Positions 53,674-62,630 of a stretch of 64,000 nt of DNA are shown piece after piece. Each line of letters opens with the position of its first letter. Position 1 is the stretch's first letter. Both the position numbers and the translations under genes were made by a program. Source of the stretch: GCA-2746605 sp963704835 (GTDB lineage Bacteria; Bacteroidota; Ignavibacteria; Ignavibacteriales; Melioribacteraceae). The stretch covers positions 178,414-242,413 of the forward strand of contig CAVPHW010000009.1 in NCBI GenBank assembly GCA_963704835.1, read 5' to 3'. The notes beneath the pieces were generated by a model. It saw only the letters and a list, made by a program, of their open reading frames with translations. It did not search any database and had not been told where the DNA came from.

Positions 53674-54768
53674 ATGCATAATGCGGACCTAAAATATAGT
53701 TCAAAATATTATAATAATCTGGCAAACTCCACTTATTTAATTAGGGGCTTCACAACATTTGTCTTAATTACAATTGTAGCATTTGTTCTAGTATTTAAAT
53801 TGGAAGATATTGAGAAATTCATTGAATTGGCACATCATGTTAATGTCAATTTTTTGTGGGTTATACTCGCACTTACATTGCTTGATATGTATCTCGATAC
53901 ATCCCGATATTTTGTGATTGCCAAAACCATAAATCCTCAAATAAATTTTAAATTAGTGTTTAATTCTAACATGGCGGATAGTTTTGGGAGTGCTGTTACA
54001 CCCTTCCAAGTTGGCGGTGGCGTTGCAATGATTTATGTACTAAATAAAGGTGGAGTTTCTTATGCTAATGGATTGTCGATCTGTATTGTGACTTTTGTAA
54101 TGTCCCTATTATTAATTTTAATTTCCAGCTCAATAAGTGTAATTGTACTTCAAGATTATTTCTCATCTTTAATCTATAATTATCTTCTGAATTATAGCTT
54201 AATCATTTTTTTACCAATATTAATTATAATATCTATTTCTCTATTAAAACCAGAAATATTATTATTTAGAGTCAAAAGAATACTATCAGAAAAGATAAAA
54301 ACCTCAAATAAATATTTTTTGAAAATTCTCATCTTAACTCAGAGTTTTGTTCTGGTATGTGAGGGATACAATTTCACTTGTAGAAACCTAATAACTCGAT
54401 ATCCCAAATCACTGATTATTTCATTCGTTTTCACTGTGCTCTACTATTTAAATAGATTTCTAATCGCTTACGTTTTAGTCATTGCTTTAGGTGGAGAAGT
54501 AGGCGTTATTGAAATAATTGCAATTCAATCACTTGTTCTTTTACTATCATTTTTTGCTCCTACACCAGGAGGGAGTGGTTTTGTTGAACTTAGTATTGGT
54601 GCACTAATGATTAATATTTTAAACAGTGTCCAATTATTAAGTTTTACTTTCCTTTATCGTTTCCTTCTTTTCTACTTTTATATATTCATTGGATCATTTG
54701 TTGTTTACAAGGTTTTTAAAGTTCAATTTACAAAAAGAAAAAATAGAAATGCTTTATTCAAAATGTAG
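53674..54768 (+). CDS. LPG_synthase_TM/UPF0104 family membrane protein
   Basis: A 364-residue polytopic protein with about eight membrane segments (for example around 26-44, 60-80, 135-160, 170-190, 250-275, 280-300, 325-350). The family signatures are SFGSAVTPFQVGGGVAMIYV and APTPGGSGFVELSIGALMI. It corresponds to the flippase-type half of MprF without the aminoacyl transferase domain. Relatives move or handle lipids and prenyl-linked intermediates across the inner membrane. Placement between the PlsA-like gene and the second radical SAM gene suggests it handles the modified lipid; substrate unknown. Confidence 0.85.
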   Translation: MHNADLKYSSKYYNNLANSTYLIRGFTTFVLITIVAFVLVFKLEDIEKFIELAHHVNVNFLWVILALTLLDMYLDTSRYFVIAKTINPQINFKLVFNSNMADSFGSAVTPFQVGGGVAMIYVLNKGGVSYANGLSICIVTFVMSLLLILISSSISVIVLQDYFSSLIYNYLLNYSLIIFLPILIIISISLLKPEILLFRVKRILSEKIKTSNKYFLKILILTQSFVLVCEGYNFTCRNLITRYPKSLIISFVFTVLYYLNRFLIAYVLVIALGGEVGVIEIIAIQSLVLLLSFFAPTPGGSGFVELSIGALMINILNSVQLLSFTFLYRFLLFYFYIFIGSFVVYKVFKVQFTKRKNRNALFKM

Positions 54769-54812
54769 CATACTTATTCTACAATAAATAAACATTACTT
54801 TGGAGGTTTATT

Positions 54813-56039
54813 ATGGATACAATTACCATTGATCACCGTCGTTTGTATAGGATGCCATGGAATCTAGCGGACAATGCAATTTCCTGGCTGGAACCAACTT
54901 CTTCATGTAATTTAGCATGTGATGGATGTTATAGAGAAAATGATAAAGATTCGCATAAGACATTAGCGGATATTAAAAAAGAATTAGATGTGTTTGAGAA
55001 GAAGAGAACTTCTGACTGTATCTCAATTGCCGGTGGAGATCCATTACTACATCCTCAAATTGTTGATATTGTAAAGGAGATACATTCGCGGAAGTTAAAA
55101 CCAATTCTTAATACCAATGGTTTAGTATTAGATATTCCTTTCTTGAAAAAACTTAAAGATTCTGGATTGTTTGGATTTACATTTCATGTGGATAGTAAAC
55201 AAGGTCGTCCAGGTAAATGGAAAAATAAGAATGAAATTGAGCTTAATGAATTAAGATATGAATATGCTAGTATGGTAAATAAAGTTGGTGGAATATCATG
55301 TTCATTTAATTCAACAATTTATGAGGATACAATTCAATATATTCCCCAATTGGTTGATTGGGCAGAGAAAAATATAAATATAGTCCAGACAATGGTGTTT
55401 ATTGCTTACAGAAATATTACACCTAATTTACCATTTGATTGGTATGCGGGCGCTGAAAAAATCGACTGGCAGGAGATGAGATATCATACGATTGAAAATC
55501 GAAAAACTGATATTCTATCAACCGATATGTTAAGCTTAGTGCAAAAAAATAATCCTAATTTCACTCCTTTGGCCTATCTTAATGGAACTGAGCAGGTTGA
55601 TTCATATAAATGGCTACTTACCGAAAGAATTGGCTCTAAGAAAAATATTTATGGATACCTTGGTCCAAAATTTATGGAGTTGGTTACTTTTACTTATCAT
55701 TTTATCACAGGAAAATACCTTTCTTATGTTTCTCCTAAGGAGGCTCGCAAAGGTAGATTAGCAATGATGCTGTTATGGCCATTTGATAAGGGGGTTAGGA
55801 GATCAGCGATTAAAATGTTAAAAAATCCATTTAATTTATTTGGGCGTAGTTATCTTCAGACAATTTTATTTATTCAACCGGTTGATTTTTCAAAAAATGG
55901 TAATCAGAATATGTGTGATGGTTGTCCAGATATTACAGTGTGGAATGATGAAATTGTATGGTCTTGTAGATTGGAAGAAATAAAAAGATATGGAACTTTT
56001 CTTCACTCGGTTCCAAGACCTAGCTCAATTAATAATTAG
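54813..56039 (+). CDS. Radical SAM/SPASM-like protein 2
   Basis: A 408-residue radical SAM enzyme with a strong GGAGG ribosome binding site at 54802-54806. The cluster motif is CNLACDGC (Cys32, 36, 39), followed by CISIAGGDPLLHPQIVDIVK with GGDP in place of GGEP. The C-terminal part holds a hydrophobic segment (RLAMMLLWPFDKGVRRS) and an auxiliary-cluster-like motif MCDGCPDITVWND then VWSCRLEEI. The hydrophobic region and the neighbouring flippase-like gene fit a membrane-lipid substrate. It may couple or modify acyl chains, as radical SAM tetraether or membrane-spanning lipid synthases do, but I cannot assign it to those families from sequence alone. Confidence 0.82.
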   Translation: MDTITIDHRRLYRMPWNLADNAISWLEPTSSCNLACDGCYRENDKDSHKTLADIKKELDVFEKKRTSDCISIAGGDPLLHPQIVDIVKEIHSRKLKPILNTNGLVLDIPFLKKLKDSGLFGFTFHVDSKQGRPGKWKNKNEIELNELRYEYASMVNKVGGISCSFNSTIYEDTIQYIPQLVDWAEKNINIVQTMVFIAYRNITPNLPFDWYAGAEKIDWQEMRYHTIENRKTDILSTDMLSLVQKNNPNFTPLAYLNGTEQVDSYKWLLTERIGSKKNIYGYLGPKFMELVTFTYHFITGKYLSYVSPKEARKGRLAMMLLWPFDKGVRRSAIKMLKNPFNLFGRSYLQTILFIQPVDFSKNGNQNMCDGCPDITVWNDEIVWSCRLEEIKRYGTFLHSVPRPSSINN

Positions 56040-56200
56040 AATTTGTTTGTCACATTATTCTCTAAATATTATTTTAGTTCCTTACTAAAAAATAAAGATG
56101 TGGCTATTCATTTGCTTATCGACAACTAAAATCTAATGAATTCTAGCTTTTTGTTGGTAAGGGGTTGATCAACGGCTAAATTAGCTCATCTACACTTTTG

Positions 56201-56399
56201 AAAGTACGGAATTTCCGTACTTCGGGCGCACTTTGAAATAGGCAAAGTACGTCCAAAATAGTTTGAAAAGAGGTCAAAATCGAAGTAATTGACATCCTTT
56301 CCTTACTTTCCGTAGTTTTATAAAAAAGTTTTCTAGAAAAAATTTCTAAATAAAAAAATAGTATATATTCTTTTTCTACAAAGTAGGGAAAGTACGGAA
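56201..56399. repeat. Iteron-like array 2 (AAAGTACGGAA)
   Basis: Six copies of AAAGTACGGAA or close variants occupy 199 bp. Direct copies are at 56201, 56244 (AAAGTACGTCC), 56380 (AAAGTAGGGAA) and 56389; inverted copies are at 56213 and 56308. The first two form a nearly perfect 25-bp palindrome (56199-56223). The last two overlap by two bases. An AT-rich tract (56320-56375) lies inside. The motif differs from array 1 but the layout is alike, suggesting a second replication or partition locus, or a remnant of another element. A 78-residue ORF across it is best explained as chance. Confidence 0.65.
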
Positions 56400-56710
56400 A
56401 CTGCTCATACACAACTCCTAAATGACCAAAACTGCCCGAGAAAAAAGTTTAAAACCGGGATCAAGCTTTTGGGTCCCATATACCCACCCCGGGATCATTC
56501 AGGCTCTGAGCGAATAGATCAAATATTTTTCTAAAAATAAAGTCGGAATTAATTATTTTTTTGAGAAATTTTGTTCGAAAATCTAAGCTATAAATCGAAT
56601 TTATCTGCTGATCTACAGTCAGCGGTTAAAACTAAATTTAAAATTTATGAGACTTTTATGTGATAATAATTGCATGGGATTTGCTCTTCTTGACAATTAT
56701 TATTACTTTT
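56400..56710. other. Non-coding region with GC-rich direct repeats
   Basis: No gene is visible from 56040 to 56827. In this part a locally GC-rich stretch (56455-56515) holds CCGGGATCA twice (56455-56463 and 56489-56497) around GGGTCCC, quite unlike the flanking AT-rich DNA. It may be the edge of the integrated element; I found no copy of the tRNA-Lys 3' end here. Confidence 0.5.
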
Positions 56711-56726
56711 GCTAAAAGGATTAAGC
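56711..56726. promoter_or_regulatory. LacI-type operator 1
   Basis: GCTAAAAGGATTAAGC, a variant of the 16-bp palindrome seen at 57868, with TTTT and AAAA on its flanks. It lies 101 bp upstream of the lacI-type gene, suggesting autoregulation. Confidence 0.65.
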
Positions 56727-56827
56727 AAAAATGCGATATTACGAGAAAAAAATATATTTAGCAATAAACTATTCTTTATTTCAATAATCAAATTTTATAA
56801 GATCGTTTAAAATAATTATTATCATAG

Positions 56828-57847
56828 ATGGCAAATAAAAGAATTAAAATATCTGACATTGCAAAAAAGTTAGGGGTATCCACAGCTTTAGTATCATTTG
56901 TTCTTAACGGAAAAAGTAAAGAAAAAAGAATAAGTGATCAAATGTCAAAGAAAGTAATAGCAACCGCAAAAAAAATGAAGTATAGGCCAAACTCACATGC
57001 GAAAGGATTAAGAACTGGAAAGTCCAATACGATTGGATTAATAGTTGCTGATATTTCCAATCCATTTTTTGCTAAACTTGCAAGATTTATTGAAATAGAA
57101 GCTACAAAATATAATTACAGAGTGATCTTTAGTAATTCAGATGAGCAAAATGAAAAGTTTGCATCCCAACTTGAAGTTTTAAAAGACGAACATGTTGATG
57201 GCTTTATTTTAACTCCGCCTATAGGAAGTGAAAATGAACTCATCACATTAGAAAAGCAAGGGATTCCTTTTGTAATTATTGATAGGATATTTAAAAATGT
57301 AAATGCACATTCTGTTATTATTGATAATTTTCAATCGGCTTATCAAGCTACTGAAAGATTAATCAAAAATAATCGAAAAAATATTGCTGTTGTCAATGTA
57401 AATAACCAACTATCTATAATGAGACAAAGAGTAAAAGGATATCAAAAAGCTCTTTCAGATAATGGTATTATTGTTAATAAAGGAATCATTAAAAATTTAA
57501 AATTTAGCCATGAAAAAAAACTTGTAATGAATACAATTCAAGATTTGATAAAAAAAAATGCAGATTCAATTCTATTTACTACTAATAAATTGGGAGTTCT
57601 TGGGATTGAATGTTTAAGAGAGCTTGGGATAAGAATTCCTGAAGATTTTTCAATCATTAGTTTTGACGATACGGATGCATATAAAGTAGCTTGTACACCA
57701 ATTAGTGCAATTGTACAACCAATGGAAACAATGAGCAAAGAAGCTATCAGGATATTGTTAAAAATGATTAAAGGTAAATATGGTTCTCAGGAATATGAAA
57801 ATATAATATTAGACGTAGATTTTATTTTCAGGGAATCTTGCAAATGA
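56828..57847 (+). CDS. LacI-family transcriptional regulator
   Basis: A 339-residue sugar-responsive repressor. The N-terminal LacI helix-turn-helix (residues 6-30, KISDIAKKLGVSTALVSFVLNGK) and hinge helix (MKYRPNSHAKGLRTGKS) precede a periplasmic-binding-protein-like effector domain (about 62-335, TIGLIVADISNPFFAKLARF, DGFILTPP, SFDDTDAYKVACTPISAIVQ). It heads a cluster for a glycerol- or sugar-containing substrate. Four copies of a central-CG palindrome, typical of LacI operators, lie upstream of it, of the symporter and (two copies) of the ROK kinase. The effector is unknown. Confidence 0.93.
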   Translation: MANKRIKISDIAKKLGVSTALVSFVLNGKSKEKRISDQMSKKVIATAKKMKYRPNSHAKGLRTGKSNTIGLIVADISNPFFAKLARFIEIEATKYNYRVIFSNSDEQNEKFASQLEVLKDEHVDGFILTPPIGSENELITLEKQGIPFVIIDRIFKNVNAHSVIIDNFQSAYQATERLIKNNRKNIAVVNVNNQLSIMRQRVKGYQKALSDNGIIVNKGIIKNLKFSHEKKLVMNTIQDLIKKNADSILFTTNKLGVLGIECLRELGIRIPEDFSIISFDDTDAYKVACTPISAIVQPMETMSKEAIRILLKMIKGKYGSQEYENIILDVDFIFRESCK

Positions 57848-57867
57848 TATTTTTTTTGTGCAGTTTA

Positions 57868-57883
57868 GCTAAAACGATTAAGC
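57868..57883. promoter_or_regulatory. LacI-type operator 2
   Basis: GCTAAAACGATTAAGC, 55 bp upstream of the symporter ATG and 20 bp after the lacI stop. Its central CG and near-perfect dyad are typical of LacI-family operators. It probably controls the symporter-glpK-glpD unit. Confidence 0.75.
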
Positions 57884-57922
57884 AATTCTAGTTTGTATTT
57901 TATCATCAATTGAAGGTAGAAC

Positions 57923-59305
57923 ATGAGTAATGTGGAAAAATTAAAGATAAAAGAAAAAGTAGCTTACGGATTTGGAGATTTTGGATTTTCAATATTCTGG
58001 AAATTATTTTCAGCTTATTTGTTGTTTTTCTACACGGATGTATTCGGGATATCTGCCGCTGCAGCTGGAACAATGTTTCTAGTTACAAGGATATGGGATT
58101 CATTGAATGATCCTTTAATGGGAATGATAGGGGATAGGACTAAACACAAATGGGGTAAATTTAGACCTTATTTATTATATGTAGCCGTTCCCTTTGCAAT
58201 AGTTGGGATTTTTACTTTTACAACACCTGATTTAGATGAGAATGGCAAACTTATTTATGCCTATGTTACATATACCTTAATGATGATGGTCTATACTGCT
58301 GCCAATGTTCCTTATGCTTCTCTTTTAGGCGTTATTACAACTGATTCTGATGATAGAACTTTGCTTGCCACATGGAGATTTATTGGTGGCTATTTAGGTG
58401 GATTATTTGTTACTGGCTTAGCAAATTCATTTTTTGAATATTTTAAGAAGTCAAATACACCTGAAACTGCCTTTCAATTTTCAATTGCAATTTTTGCTAT
58501 AATCACAGCAATAAGTATAGTAATTACTTTTGCGGGAACTAAAGAAAGAATAATAAAACCTGCTTCAAAAAAATCTTCTTTTTCTGATGATATTAAAGAT
58601 CTTATTAATAATGTCCCATGGTTATTAATGCTTGGTGCTGTTGTTTTTAATTTAATGCAAGGAACCATAAGGGAGGGAACAGTTCTTTATTATTTTAAGT
58701 ATTACATTGGTGACCAAGCAATATGGTTTTGGGGAAATGTAGATCAGACTTATTTGGCTTCAATTTTCTTGAGTTCTTTAATGGCTTCAAGTTTGTTAGG
58801 AGTACTTTTAGCAAAAAAAATATCTTCAATATTTGGGAAAAAACAAACATTTCTTTTCTCAATGTTATCAATAGTTATTCTTAATATTATTTTCTTCTTT
58901 TTAAGTCCGTCAGAAATAAATTTAATTCTAATTATTAATTTTCTAATTGGTATTCCGGGAGGAATTATTTCACCAATAATTTGGTCAATGTATGCAGATA
59001 TATCAGATCATTCTGAATTTAAAACAGGTAGAAGAGCAACAGGTTTAATTTTTTCATCATCTTCAATGACACAAAAAATTGGATGGACTGTTGGTAGTGC
59101 TGTTGCCGGGTGGCTTTTAGCTATATTTGGATTTGAAGCTAATGTTATGCAAGACGAAGAGTCGTTATATGGGATTAAACTTATGATTAGTATATTTCCG
59201 GCAATCTGTGCCTTTATTTCAGCAGCTTTCGTATACTTTTATCCACTTAATGAAAATTATATGGAAGGAATTAAAAGTCAACTTGATGAAATAAGATTAA
59301 AATAG
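57923..59305 (+). CDS. GPH-family (MelB-like) sugar:cation symporter
   Basis: A 460-residue major-facilitator protein of the glycoside-pentoside-hexuronide family, with 12 predicted membrane segments. Signatures are KVAYGFGDFGFSIFWKLFSA at the N-terminus, the loop RIWDSLNDPLMGMIGDRTKH with KWGKFRPYLLY, and SMYADISDHSEFKTGRRATG late in the protein. It imports a glycoside or sugar with Na+ or H+. It lies 4 bp before the glycerol kinase gene in one operon. The nearby glycerol genes hint at a glycosyl-glycerol-type substrate; this is inference. Confidence 0.88.
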   Translation: MSNVEKLKIKEKVAYGFGDFGFSIFWKLFSAYLLFFYTDVFGISAAAAGTMFLVTRIWDSLNDPLMGMIGDRTKHKWGKFRPYLLYVAVPFAIVGIFTFTTPDLDENGKLIYAYVTYTLMMMVYTAANVPYASLLGVITTDSDDRTLLATWRFIGGYLGGLFVTGLANSFFEYFKKSNTPETAFQFSIAIFAIITAISIVITFAGTKERIIKPASKKSSFSDDIKDLINNVPWLLMLGAVVFNLMQGTIREGTVLYYFKYYIGDQAIWFWGNVDQTYLASIFLSSLMASSLLGVLLAKKISSIFGKKQTFLFSMLSIVILNIIFFFLSPSEINLILIINFLIGIPGGIISPIIWSMYADISDHSEFKTGRRATGLIFSSSSMTQKIGWTVGSAVAGWLLAIFGFEANVMQDEESLYGIKLMISIFPAICAFISAAFVYFYPLNENYMEGIKSQLDEIRLK

Positions 59306-59309
59306 TTTA

Positions 59310-60806
59310 ATGATTATGGGAAAATATATACTATCAATTGATCAAGGTACAACAAGTTCACGAGCAGTTCTTTTTGATAGTAATGCAAATATACATTCAA
59401 TTGATCAACAAGAATTTAAGCAAATCTATCCTCAACCTGGTTGGGTTGAACACAATCCAATTGACATTTGGAAATCACAGTTAACTTCAATTAATAATGT
59501 TATAGCGAAAAGTAACATTAATGAAAAAGAAATTTCAGCAATTGGTATTACTAATCAGAGAGAAACAACAATTGTTTGGGATCGCAAAACTGGAATCCCA
59601 ATTTGTAATGCAATTGTTTGGCAGGACAGAAGAACTTCAAAATTATGCACAAAACTTATACAAGATGGTTATCAAGAGTATATAAAAGCAAAAACCGGTC
59701 TAGTGATTGATGCATATTTTTCATCATCAAAAATAAAATGGATTCTTGATAATACACCAAATGCTAGAGAGAAGGCAGAAAAAGGTGAATTAGCTTTTGG
59801 AACAGTAGATAGTTGGTTAATATGGAATTTGACAAACAGAGAGCAGCATTCGACAGACGTAACAAACGCAAGTAGAACTATGTTGTTTAATATTCATACC
59901 CTTGAGTGGGATAAAGAGTTACTTGAATTATTTGAAATTCCATTCTCATTAATGCCGGTAGTTAAATCGTCAAGTGAAATTTATGGCTATACAAAAGTTA
60001 ATTCAATTAAATCTAACTTACCTATTGCAGGAGTAGCAGGCGATCAACAAGCTGCATTATTTGGACAATTGTGTACTGAACCCGGAATGTTAAAAAATAC
60101 TTATGGCACTGGCGCATTTTTAATCTTAAATACTGGGAAATATCCATTTGTCTCAAAAAGCAATTTATTAACAACAATTGCATATCAAATTAATGGTAAA
60201 GTTAATTATGCCTTGGAAGGCAGCATATTTATAGCTGGAGCAATTGTGCAATGGTTAAGAGATGAAATGCAAATTATTAAATCAACACACGAAATTGAAG
60301 AATTAGCAAAAACTGTAAAGGATAATGGAGGAGTTTTTATGGTCCCAGCTCTATCTGGTCTTGGAGCTCCACATTGGGATCAGTATGCAAGAGGAGCAAT
60401 ATATGGTTTAACACGCGGAACAAATAAAGGACACATTGCTAGATCAGCTTTAGAATCTATTGCATATCAAACATATGATATAATAAAAGCAATGGAAACA
60501 GATTCAAACATAAGAGTATATGAACTTCGTGTTGATGGTGGGACTTCAACAAATAATACTTTGATGCAATTTCAATCAGATATTTTAGGAATACCAATTC
60601 TCAGACCAGAAGTTACGGAAACAACTGCATTAGGAGTAGCATATCTAGCTGGTTTAGCAATAGGGATATGGAAAAATGTTGAAGACATTAAGAATAATTG
60701 GAAGATTGAAAAAAAATTTGAACCAAGAATAGAACAAACCCAGATAAATGAATTACTAAAGATGTGGAATAAAGCAATCGAAAGATCAAAAGATTGGTTG
60801 GAATAA
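59310..60806 (+). CDS. glpK: Glycerol kinase
   Basis: A 498-residue FGGY kinase that makes sn-glycerol-3-phosphate from glycerol and ATP. The GlpK-specific N-terminus ILSIDQGTTSSRAVLFD and YPQPGWVEHNPIDIWKSQ, the central TNQRETTIVWDRKTG and WQDRRT, and the C-terminal GGTSTNNTLMQFQSDILGIP and TALGVAYLAGLAIGIW are all present. ATG codons at 59310 and 59316 are both possible. It has no own promoter: 4-bp gaps separate it from the symporter and from glpD, so the three are one transcript. Confidence 0.96.
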   Translation: MIMGKYILSIDQGTTSSRAVLFDSNANIHSIDQQEFKQIYPQPGWVEHNPIDIWKSQLTSINNVIAKSNINEKEISAIGITNQRETTIVWDRKTGIPICNAIVWQDRRTSKLCTKLIQDGYQEYIKAKTGLVIDAYFSSSKIKWILDNTPNAREKAEKGELAFGTVDSWLIWNLTNREQHSTDVTNASRTMLFNIHTLEWDKELLELFEIPFSLMPVVKSSSEIYGYTKVNSIKSNLPIAGVAGDQQAALFGQLCTEPGMLKNTYGTGAFLILNTGKYPFVSKSNLLTTIAYQINGKVNYALEGSIFIAGAIVQWLRDEMQIIKSTHEIEELAKTVKDNGGVFMVPALSGLGAPHWDQYARGAIYGLTRGTNKGHIARSALESIAYQTYDIIKAMETDSNIRVYELRVDGGTSTNNTLMQFQSDILGIPILRPEVTETTALGVAYLAGLAIGIWKNVEDIKNNWKIEKKFEPRIEQTQINELLKMWNKAIERSKDWLE

Positions 60807-60810
60807 TTCA

Positions 60811-62418
60811 ATGAATTTTATGAATAGAGAAAAATTATTAGATAAAATTGAATCTGAATCTGGTTTATGGGACGTTGTAATCATTGGTGGAGGTGCAACA
60901 GGACTTGGGGCTGCATTGGAATCAACAACAAGAGGATACAAAACTCTTTTACTTGAACAGAATGATTTTGCAAAAGGAACTTCGAGTAGAAGTACAAAGC
61001 TTATTCATGGCGGGGTTCGATACTTACAGCAAGGCAATATATCACTTGTTCTTGAGGCATTGCATGAAAGAGGATTGCTTATGCAAAATGCACCTCATCT
61101 TGTTTATAACCAATCATTTATTGTACCGAATTATGATTGGTGGGATGGCCCATTCTATGGGGTTGGGCTAAAAGTTTACGATTTACTTGCTGGTAAACTC
61201 GGTTTGGGTTCCTCGAAAATATTATCAAAAGAAGAAACGATTAGTAGAATTAAAAATATTGAGACAAAAGGGCTTCGTGGAGGTGTAATTTATTACGATG
61301 GTCAGTTCGATGATTCACGTCTTGCAATAAATCTTGCGCAGACAATAAATAAACATGACGGAAGTGCAATAAATTATATGGAAGTAAATTCACTGCTTAA
61401 AACGAATAACATGATTTGCGGGGTTGTTGCTGTAGATAAAGAGACAGGTGAAGAATATCAGATTAACTCTAGAGTGGTAGTAAATACTACTGGAATTTTT
61501 ACAAACAACATTCTAAAAATGGATAATAAGAACGCACTTAAGATTATTGAATTAAGCCAGGGAACCCATTTAGTTTTAGATAAAAAATTTCTTAAAAGTG
61601 ATTCAGCAATAATGGTCCCCAAGACTGATGATGGGAGAGTTTTATTCGCAGTTCCCTGGTACAATAAAGTAATTGTTGGAACAACTGATACAAAGGTTGA
61701 CAAGCCATTGCTTGAACCCATCCCTCAAGAAGAAGAAATTGAGTTCATCTTGAACCATGCGAGAAAATATATGAGTTCCGAACCGGAATTAAAAGATGTG
61801 AAAAGTATTTTTGCAGGAATAAGACCACTAGTAAAATCAACAGAAAATAAAACCACATCTACAATTTCAAGGGATCATTTTATCCAAGTTTCAGAGTCAG
61901 GGTTAGTTACTGTTACAGGTGGTAAATGGACTACATACAGAAAGATGGGGGAGGATACGATTAATCAAGCTGTTTTGGTTGCGGGATTAGAAGAGAAACC
62001 TTCAATAACAAAATCTTTTAGGATACATGGGTGGTTAAAAAATGTAGATAGAACAGATCCACTTTATTTTTATGGTTCAGATGGGATTCAGATTCGCAAA
62101 ATGAAATCTGATGATATGAACTTAGCTCAGCGAGTATCTGAAAAGTTTTCATACTGTATGGCAGAAATTATTTGGATTCTTAAAAATGAGATGGTTGTAA
62201 ATCTTGAGGATTTAATGGCAAGAAGGACAAGAATGCTATTTCTAGATTCTGATGAAGCGATTAATGTTGCACCTGTTATGATAAAATTAATGGCTAAGGA
62301 GTTAAATAAAAATCTTGAATGGCAAAAAAATCAATTAGAAGAATTTATACAAGTAGCAGAAAATTATTCTATACAACAATACACATTATTAAAAACAAAA
62401 AGTCATTTATTACATTAA
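60811..62418 (+). CDS. glpD: FAD-dependent glycerol-3-phosphate dehydrogenase
   Basis: A 535-residue GlpD-type dehydrogenase that oxidises glycerol-3-phosphate to dihydroxyacetone phosphate and passes electrons to quinone at the membrane. The FAD Rossmann motif DVVIIGGGATGLGAALEST (about 21-39) is followed by GTSSRSTKLIHGGVRYLQQG, the GAIVYYDGQ-like segment RGGVIYYDGQFDDSRLAINL and VTGGKWTTYRKMGED. A DAO_C domain ends the protein (about 395-535). It is co-transcribed with glpK. ATGs at 60811 and 60820 are both possible starts. Confidence 0.96.
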   Translation: MNFMNREKLLDKIESESGLWDVVIIGGGATGLGAALESTTRGYKTLLLEQNDFAKGTSSRSTKLIHGGVRYLQQGNISLVLEALHERGLLMQNAPHLVYNQSFIVPNYDWWDGPFYGVGLKVYDLLAGKLGLGSSKILSKEETISRIKNIETKGLRGGVIYYDGQFDDSRLAINLAQTINKHDGSAINYMEVNSLLKTNNMICGVVAVDKETGEEYQINSRVVVNTTGIFTNNILKMDNKNALKIIELSQGTHLVLDKKFLKSDSAIMVPKTDDGRVLFAVPWYNKVIVGTTDTKVDKPLLEPIPQEEEIEFILNHARKYMSSEPELKDVKSIFAGIRPLVKSTENKTTSTISRDHFIQVSESGLVTVTGGKWTTYRKMGEDTINQAVLVAGLEEKPSITKSFRIHGWLKNVDRTDPLYFYGSDGIQIRKMKSDDMNLAQRVSEKFSYCMAEIIWILKNEMVVNLEDLMARRTRMLFLDSDEAINVAPVMIKLMAKELNKNLEWQKNQLEEFIQVAENYSIQQYTLLKTKSHLLH

Positions 62419-62471
62419 ATATCGAATAAAGAAAAAAAATGTTGCGCTCAGTAGAAAAATGTATTATATTA

Positions 62472-62487
62472 GCTAAAACGATTAAGC
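62472..62487. promoter_or_regulatory. LacI-type operator 3
   Basis: GCTAAAACGATTAAGC, identical over all 16 bases to operator 2. It lies 205 bp upstream of the ROK kinase start, in the glpD-ROK gap. Confidence 0.75.
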
Positions 62488-62581
62488 AATATGATTCTAA
62501 TATCAAAATATTTCTACAATAAAATCTATAAAAGGAATTTAAATAGTTTGAATTAGTAATCATATTTTTTTGTAAGAAATT

Positions 62582-62597
62582 GCTAAATCGTTATAGC
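62582..62597. promoter_or_regulatory. LacI-type operator 4
   Basis: GCTAAATCGTTATAGC, a variant with the same central CG and the best dyad symmetry of the four. It lies 95 bp upstream of the ROK start and 110 bp (centre to centre) from operator 3, a spacing that would allow DNA looping. Confidence 0.65.
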
Positions 62598-62630
62598 ATA
62601 ATTTAACTTTTGATTTAATAATTATTGTAG

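Noticed and set aside
56176..56412. 78-residue minus-strand ORF
   Set aside because: It spans the whole of iteron-like array 2, has no ribosome binding site that I can see, and its composition (Phe/Tyr/Leu-rich) is what AT-rich repeat DNA gives by chance.
60884..61171. 95-residue plus-strand ORF inside glpD
   Set aside because: It is a +1-frame reading of the strongly conserved FAD-binding region of glpD and has no independent signals.
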